From: Candidatus Parcubacteria bacterium
GTDB taxonomy: Bacteria; Patescibacteriota; Minisyncoccia; Phycocordibacterales; GCA-2747955
Assembly: GCA_027024305.1 (NCBI GenBank)
Contig: JALVSO010000054.1
Span: 1-29,534 of the forward strand
Reading direction: 5' to 3'
DNA: 29,534 nucleotides
The translations under genes were made by a program, and so were the position numbers. Below, one piece after another: positions 24,973-29,534 of this stretch (positions within the stretch are counted from its first letter, which is position 1; every line of letters begins with the position of its first letter). The notes beneath the pieces are model-generated. The model searched no databases. It was not told the DNA's origin and saw only the letters and a program-made list of their open reading frames with translations.

Positions 24973-25653
24973 ATGATTTATATAGATAATGTTACCAAGA
25001 TATACAAGAACGGTGAAAAATCTCTCAGGGGAGTTACTTTAAACATTGACAAGGGGGAGTTTTTGTCCATAGTGGGCTATTCCGGAGCCGGCAAAACAAC
25101 CCTTTTGAAATTAATTTTGGGGGAAATAAAACCAACCAGCGGGGCTGTTTATTTTAATTCGGTGAACATTTCCAAATTATCCCAGAGAGAATTAAATAAA
25201 TACAGAAGAAATATCGGAGTTATTTTTCAGGATTTTCGTCTTATTTCCAATAAGAATGTTTATGAAAATGTAGCTTTTGCCATGCAGGCCGCCGGCAAGG
25301 AAGAGGAGGATGTTAAGAAAGACGTGCCCCATGTCTTAAAGTTGGTGGGGCTGGAAAATAAACACAGTTCTTTCCCCCAAGAACTTTCCGGTGGTGAAAA
25401 GCAGAGGGTGGCCATCGCTCGGGCCATCGTTAACAACCCCGATGTTATTATCGCCGATGAGCCCACCGGAAATCTGGATCCCATAAATACGGCGGATATC
25501 ATAGATTTGTTAAAGAAGATTAACGGTTTCGGGACCACCGTTATTATGGCCACCCATGATAAGAGCATCGTTAATACTTTGCGAAGAAGGGTGGTGACCA
25601 TTGAAAGAGGAGTTATAGCCAGGGATGACAAGGAAGGAACCTTTGTATTATAA
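24973..25653 (+). CDS. ftsE: Cell-division ABC transporter ATPase FtsE
   Basis: 226 residues. Walker A GYSGAGKTT (about 36-44), Q-loop IFQDFRL, signature LSGGEKQRVAIARAI, Walker B VIIADEPTGNLDP, and the H-loop MATHDKS are all intact. FtsE binds FtsX and drives conformational signalling to periplasmic peptidoglycan hydrolases at the septum. ftsX follows after 15 nt. The coiled-coil transglycosylase at 4683-6098 is a plausible partner, by analogy with EnvC/PcsB (inference). Confidence 0.94.
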   Translation: MIYIDNVTKIYKNGEKSLRGVTLNIDKGEFLSIVGYSGAGKTTLLKLILGEIKPTSGAVYFNSVNISKLSQRELNKYRRNIGVIFQDFRLISNKNVYENVAFAMQAAGKEEEDVKKDVPHVLKLVGLENKHSSFPQELSGGEKQRVAIARAIVNNPDVIIADEPTGNLDPINTADIIDLLKKINGFGTTVIMATHDKSIVNTLRRRVVTIERGVIARDDKEGTFVL

Positions 25654-25668
25654 AATTAATAAAAAAAT

Positions 25669-26592
25669 ATGTTGATTACTTTAAAGAGAATAATCAGGGC
25701 GGGTTTTAAAACCTTTATGAGGAACGGCTTGCTTTCAGCTTCTTCGGTTTTGGTGATGACCATAACCATGGTGGTTATTTTATCGGTTTTTCTTTCCACG
25801 GTTTTAATCAAGGGTAGTATCGTTCAGTTGGAAAAAAAAGTGGATATTAATGTTTATTTTAAGCCGGAAGCGCCCGTTGAGAGAGTTTTGGAATTTAAAA
25901 AATTGGTTCTTGATTTACCTGAGGTGGACAAGGAAAGAACAAATTTTATCTCTCGGGAGAAGGCCTTGGAAAACTTTAAGAAGAAACACCGGGAAAATCA
26001 AAGTATCTTGGAAGCCTTGGAAATAGTGGATGACAATCCTCTGGGGGCGGTTTTAAACATTAAGGCCACTAGCGTTTCAAGCTATGATGCCATATCTTCT
26101 TTCATTGATAACCCCGATGTCCTGGCCAAGTATGGAGATTTGATAGAGAATCTTAACTACGAACAAAACAAGAGAGCCATTGAAAAATTAAACGCCTTGA
26201 TTAGTTATACCTACAAAATAGGAGCCATCCTTTCGGGAGTCTTGATTTTAATTTCCGTGGCGGTCACCTTCAACACCATGAGATTAATTATCTACACTTT
26301 TAAGGAAGAGATTTCCGTGATGCGCTTGGTGGGGGCTTCCAGATTTTTTGCTCGGGGCCCCTTTGTGGTAGAGGGAATCTTCTATGGAATCATTTCGGCC
26401 ATTTTCGCTCTCTTTATCGTTTGAACGGCTGTTTATTATATTTCCGGCCCTTTAAATGAAGTTTTCATTCTAAACCTAAACACCTACTTTTCAAGACATA
26501 TTTTGGAGATTGCTCTGGCTTTGGTTTTGGGCGGAATTATTTTGGGATTTATTTCAACCTACCTGGCCGTTTCTCGATATCTAAAAGTTTAA
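25669..26592 (+). CDS. ftsX: Cell-division membrane protein FtsX
   Basis: 307 residues; one TGA (26422-26424) is read as Trp (FALFIVWTAVYY). Without recoding, the last membrane helix would be lost. The first membrane segment lies at about 22-45. An extracytoplasmic domain (about 46-170) follows, with KKVDINVYFKPEAP, FISREKALENFKKKH and DNPLGAVLNI, all typical of FtsX. Then come three C-terminal helices with the MRLIIYTFKEEISVMRLVGAS cytoplasmic loop. It partners FtsE. truB follows after one nucleotide, so the three genes form one transcription unit. Confidence 0.93.
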
Positions 26593-26593
26593 A

Positions 26594-27553
26594 ATGCTTT
26601 CCGGGATTCTCAACGAAAAAATGAAAAAACTCTTGGATGGGAGTTTTTTTGTCATTGATAAAGTTCCCGGCAGGACTTCCCACGATGAGGTTTTTAAAAT
26701 TAGAAAAAGTCTCTTAAAAAATTTAAATTTGAAAATCAAGGTGGGACATTCGGGAACCCTGGACCCCAAGGTTACCGGAGTTTTGGTCTGTGGTCTGGGT
26801 CTGGCCACACGAGCCCTGGAGTATGTTCTTCTTTCCAAAAAAGTTTACAGAGCCGAGTTTCTCTTTCACGGAAAAATAGAGCGGGAGCTTTTTGGAAAAA
26901 AGTTGGAAAGTTTTCTGGGTAAAATCCGACAACTGCCTCCGGTGCGTTCGGCGGTTAAAAGAGAATGACGGGAGCGGGAAATCTATGATTTAAAAATTCT
27001 GTCCTATGCTAAAGACAAGCGTTCGGCCGAAATTCTCACAGCGGTGGAGAGGGGAACTTATATCAGAAAGCTAGCCCATGATCTGGGAGAAAAAATAGGA
27101 GTGACCATATCTATGGGAGATTTAGATAGAATTCAGGCCGGACCTTTTTCCCGAGAAAAGAGTCGCTTAATTAAAAGCGACCAACTGGACCAACTTTTGA
27201 AAAGCTTTTCCAAGAGCTATTTTCTGAAATTTTTCTATTATTTTAAAATAAAATCTTTTACCTATTCTCTGAAAGATTTTTTTGCCCTGCTGGAAGAAGA
27301 AAGTAAAATTAAAAAAATCAAAATTAAAAAAGAAGCTCTTAAATATCTAAAATCCGGCACCCCTCTGCGTTTTAAAAATTTAGACTTAAAAGAAGGAGAT
27401 GATTTTCAAAAAGGAGATTTGCTTTCAATTTTTTGACAAAATAATTTCCTAGCTTTGGGCGAAGCGATGGAAGACTTCGATCATAAGAGTTTTCAAGAAA
27501 TTAAAAACAAAGAAAAGGAAATTATAAAAATTAAAAAGTTATTTGTTTTTTAG
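26594..27553 (+). CDS. truB: Pseudouridine synthase of the TruB/Cbf5 family, archaeal (Cbf5)-like
   Basis: 319 residues; both Trp (KREWRERE and SIFWQNN) are TGA. The core has FFVIDKVPGRTSHDEV, then GHSGTLDPKVTGVL with catalytic Asp57. The segments QLPPVRSAVKR, ERGTYIRKLAHDLGE and AGPF match archaeal/eukaryotic Cbf5 from memory more closely than bacterial TruB. A C-terminal PUA-type domain (about 240-305) reads ALKYLKSGTPLRF, FQKGDLLSIF, LALGEAME. Bacterial TruB makes pseudouridine 55 in tRNA; Cbf5 acts alone on tRNA or with H/ACA guide RNAs. Here the tRNA role is likelier, since no partner (Nop10, Gar1, L7Ae) is seen in the window. It is cotranscribed with ftsEX. Confidence 0.88.
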
Positions 27554-27554
27554 T

Positions 27555-27674
27555 ATGAATAAAAGTTTATCGTTAAATGGAGTGGGTAAAAATTTTCTTA
27601 AAAATGAAACAACAGTTTTTAGTCATAATCAAGATTGTTTAAAACTGCCCTTGAAAAAGTGTCAAAAAGGGTAA
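27555..27674 (+). CDS. Possible small ORF (39 aa) between truB and parB
   Basis: ATG one base after the truB stop, ending in TAA. Basic and polar; contains LPLKKCQKG near its end. No Shine-Dalgarno sequence and no recognised family. It may be a chance frame in the parB promoter spacer. Confidence 0.2.
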   Translation: MNKSLSLNGVGKNFLKNETTVFSHNQDCLKLPLKKCQKG

Positions 27675-27682
27675 AATTTTGA

Positions 27683-27688
27683 TAGAAT
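27683..27688 (+). promoter_or_regulatory. -10 box of parB
   Basis: TAGAAT, 11 nt before the ATG at 27700. A second candidate, TAAAAT, lies about 12 bp upstream. Confidence 0.45.
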
Positions 27689-27699
27689 GAAAATGACAT

Positions 27700-29534
27700 A
27701 TGAATGAAGACAATAAAGACAAAAAAGTTTCCGATATGCAAATTCGGGAGATTCCCGTGGAGTTGATTTCACCAAACCCCTATCAGCCCAGGATAAGTTT
27801 TAGCGATGCCAAGCTTTCTTCTTTGGCCGATTCCATTAAGAGGTACGGAGTAATGCAACCGATTGTGGTTACGAAGAAAACCGACGGTAGCTATGAATTG
27901 ATTTCCGGAGAGCGAAGATTGCGAGCTTCCAAGTTGGCCGGTCTACCAACCATTCCGGCGGTGGTGCGGGAGAGCGAGCATTCCAATGAGGAAAAATTTG
28001 AGCTGGCCATCATTGAGAATGTCCAAAGGGAGGATTTGAATCCCGTGGAGCGGGCCAAGGCTTTCAAAAAATTGACCGATGAGTTTGGTCTAACCCATAG
28101 TCAAATAGCCCAGAAGTTGGGGAAGTCTCGAGAATATATTTCCAATTCTTTGAGGTTGTTGGCTTTGCCGGATAATATTTTAGACACCATCGCCCGGGGA
28201 GATATTACCGAGGGGCACGCCAAACCTCTTTTAATGTTAAATGACAGACCCTTGGAACAACAGGAGCTTCTGTCACGAATTATCGCCAACGGGTTAACGG
28301 TGCGAGCGGCCGTTCAGGTGGCTAAGAAATTATCGTCCCAAGAAAGTAAGAGCGGAAAGGATGAAAAAGTTAATCCGGAAATAAAGCAGATTGAAAAAAA
28401 ATTGGCTGAGAAGTTGGGCACTCGGGTTCACATTGACCAAAAAGAAGATGGTGGTAAGTTAACCATTGAATTTTTCTCCAAGGAAGATTTAGAGCATATT
28501 GTGGATCTGGTTAGAGGTAAAGGTTTGTCGACCACACCGGATTCCCACGAAAAAGACGAAGCCCTTGAAAGATTTGATGACAACTTTAATTCTTCGGAAG
28601 AGAAAAAACTTTCTGATGCACAACCGGTGCATTTTTCCGAGGAGATTGCCGGTCTTGAAGATGGTAATAAAAAAGTTGAAGATGAAAAGCCTGCGGAAGA
28701 AAAAGGTGGTGAGGTTGAAGGGGTTTTATCGGAAAAAGAGGTTGTTAATTCTGGCGAAACTGTTGCCATGAAAAAAGATAACGAGGAGCGAGAATTGAAA
28801 AAAGAAAATAAGGAGAAAGAGGGGGGAAGTGGCAACTATGATGATTGGGATGGCTTTAAAATAAAAATTGGAGGTTCTGATTTGAACAACTTTGAAGAAG
28901 ATAGTGGAAAGGAGGAGTTTTCAAAAGAAAAAGCAGAGACCCCCACTCAAATGACTTCCGGTAATTCTGAAATCAAAACAAGCAATGAAAACAATTCAAC
29001 CGTGGAATCTCTAAATTCTTCCTCTCCGGAAAGAAGCGATATGGGAGAAAATATAGACAATTTTGCCTCCGGCTTTTCTCTCTCTTCCTTGGTTGGCAAT
29101 GATGAGGAGAAAAAAGATTCTCCTGTGTCACCATTGAATGAAAAAAACAAAAAAACTGAAGAAAAAACAAATGAGACCGGGGCTTTTAATTTGGCTTCAG
29201 ACTTGGCTGATTTAGATTTGCCAATAAAAAATGAGGAGGCAGCTGTTATTTCTCAAAATGAAAATGGTGGCAGTGAGAGGGAATTATCTGAGGGATTTGC
29301 CTCCAATGATAATTTAACAGAAGTAACAACTTCCGCTTTCAGTGATGGAGGAGAAAATGAAAAGGAAAATTTTGAAATTCTCGCCCAAAAAGTTGCCACT
29401 GATGATAGTCATCTTAGTCCGGTGGAAGAAAATTCCGTGCCGGAGCTTTTGAAGAAGAATGAAATGCAGGAAAGGATTAATGCCATTTTAAAGGGGGAGC
29501 AGAAGGTTAAAGATATTTACGGTATAGAGGATAA
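27700..29534 (+). CDS. parB: Chromosome-partitioning protein ParB with a long acidic tail (3' end outside window)
   Basis: At least 611 residues, open to the last base; the family norm is about 280-320. ParB loads on parS sites as a CTP-dependent clamp and is moved by ParA. The N-terminal domain (about 15-110) has ELISPNPYQPR, SIKRYGVMQPIVV and the GERRLRASK CTP-binding motif. ENVQREDLNPVERAKAF and the KorB-like helix-turn-helix (LTHSQIAQKLGKSREYISNSLRLL) follow. LGTRVHIDQKEDGGKLTIEF and SKEDLEHIVDLV match the usual C-terminal dimer domain (about 245-272). After that come more than 330 residues of acidic, Ser/Asn-rich low complexity, with no stop before the window end. parA is not in the window. 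Confidence 0.9.
   Translation, partial: MNEDNKDKKVSDMQIREIPVELISPNPYQPRISFSDAKLSSLADSIKRYGVMQPIVVTKKTDGSYELISGERRLRASKLAGLPTIPAVVRESEHSNEEKFELAIIENVQREDLNPVERAKAFKKLTDEFGLTHSQIAQKLGKSREYISNSLRLLALPDNILDTIARGDITEGHAKPLLMLNDRPLEQQELLSRIIANGLTVRAAVQVAKKLSSQESKSGKDEKVNPEIKQIEKKLAEKLGTRVHIDQKEDGGKLTIEFFSKEDLEHIVDLVRGKGLSTTPDSHEKDEALERFDDNFNSSEEKKLSDAQPVHFSEEIAGLEDGNKKVEDEKPAEEKGGEVEGVLSEKEVVNSGETVAMKKDNEERELKKENKEKEGGSGNYDDWDGFKIKIGGSDLNNFEEDSGKEEFSKEKAETPTQMTSGNSEIKTSNENNSTVESLNSSSPERSDMGENIDNFASGFSLSSLVGNDEEKKDSPVSPLNEKNKKTEEKTNETGAFNLASDLADLDLPIKNEEAAVISQNENGGSERELSEGFASNDNLTEVTTSAFSDGGENEKENFEILAQKVATDDSHLSPVEENSVPELLKKNEMQERINAILKGEQKVKDIYGIED

Overview
The window reads as one contiguous piece of a small, AT-rich bacterial chromosome of the Candidate Phyla Radiation (Patescibacteria) type. 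That placement is inference from three things: short, pared-down versions of housekeeping proteins, a type IV pilus gene set, and very short mRNA leaders. The key to reading it is the genetic code. In-frame TGA interrupts most of the long genes, and it falls where conserved families carry tryptophan: IleRS WGWDCHGLP and AWTTTPW, LigA KAPRWGIA, MraZ EIW, RecJ W-PLGVLG, UppS WPDF. I count more than 40 such codons. UGA is therefore read as Trp (as in translation table 4), not as Gly as in Gracilibacteria and Absconditabacteria (table 25). With that code about two dozen genes are intact, and all but one end in TAA or TAG.

Layout. 2-343: 3' end of an unrecognised charged protein. 344-878: terminator and a 383-bp nested-palindrome element. 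879-7797: trigger factor without a PPIase domain; a small gene that is the only one ending in TGA; recJ; a secreted coiled-coil/lytic transglycosylase protein; dnaX; an HD-domain nucleotidase-like gene. 7798-8257: terminator, DnaA-box-like cluster, a 10-bp-phased GTGG array that looks like MraZ operators, a sigma70-type promoter and a hairpin-rich leader. 8258-9961: the start of a division (dcw) cluster, mraZ-rsmH-ftsL-like. 9994-13256: prepilin peptidase and four pilin-like genes. 13269-16915: ligA, uppS and an RluA-family pseudouridine synthase. 16916-17365: a structured element built from copies of the tRNA-Ala 3' end, then tRNA-Ala(UGC) on the minus strand. 17566-19351: a NYN-domain protein, a triple-palindrome spacer and a minus-strand orphan. 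19483-23067: IleRS with a complete histidine-phosphatase domain inserted. 23127-29534: comF-like (minus), pilM, ftsE, ftsX, a Cbf5-like pseudouridine synthase and parB with a very long acidic tail, cut by the window end.

The genes cover DNA replication and repair (dnaX, ligA, recJ), cell division and wall (mraZ, rsmH, ftsL, ftsEX, uppS, transglycosylase), chromosome partition (parB), translation and RNA modification (ileS, tRNA-Ala, Cbf5-like, RluA-like, rsmH) and type IV pili with possible DNA uptake (pilD, four pilins, pilM, comF). Many promoters are extended -10 boxes (TGnTATAAT or TGTTAGAAT) only 6-11 nt before the ATG, so many mRNAs are probably leaderless.
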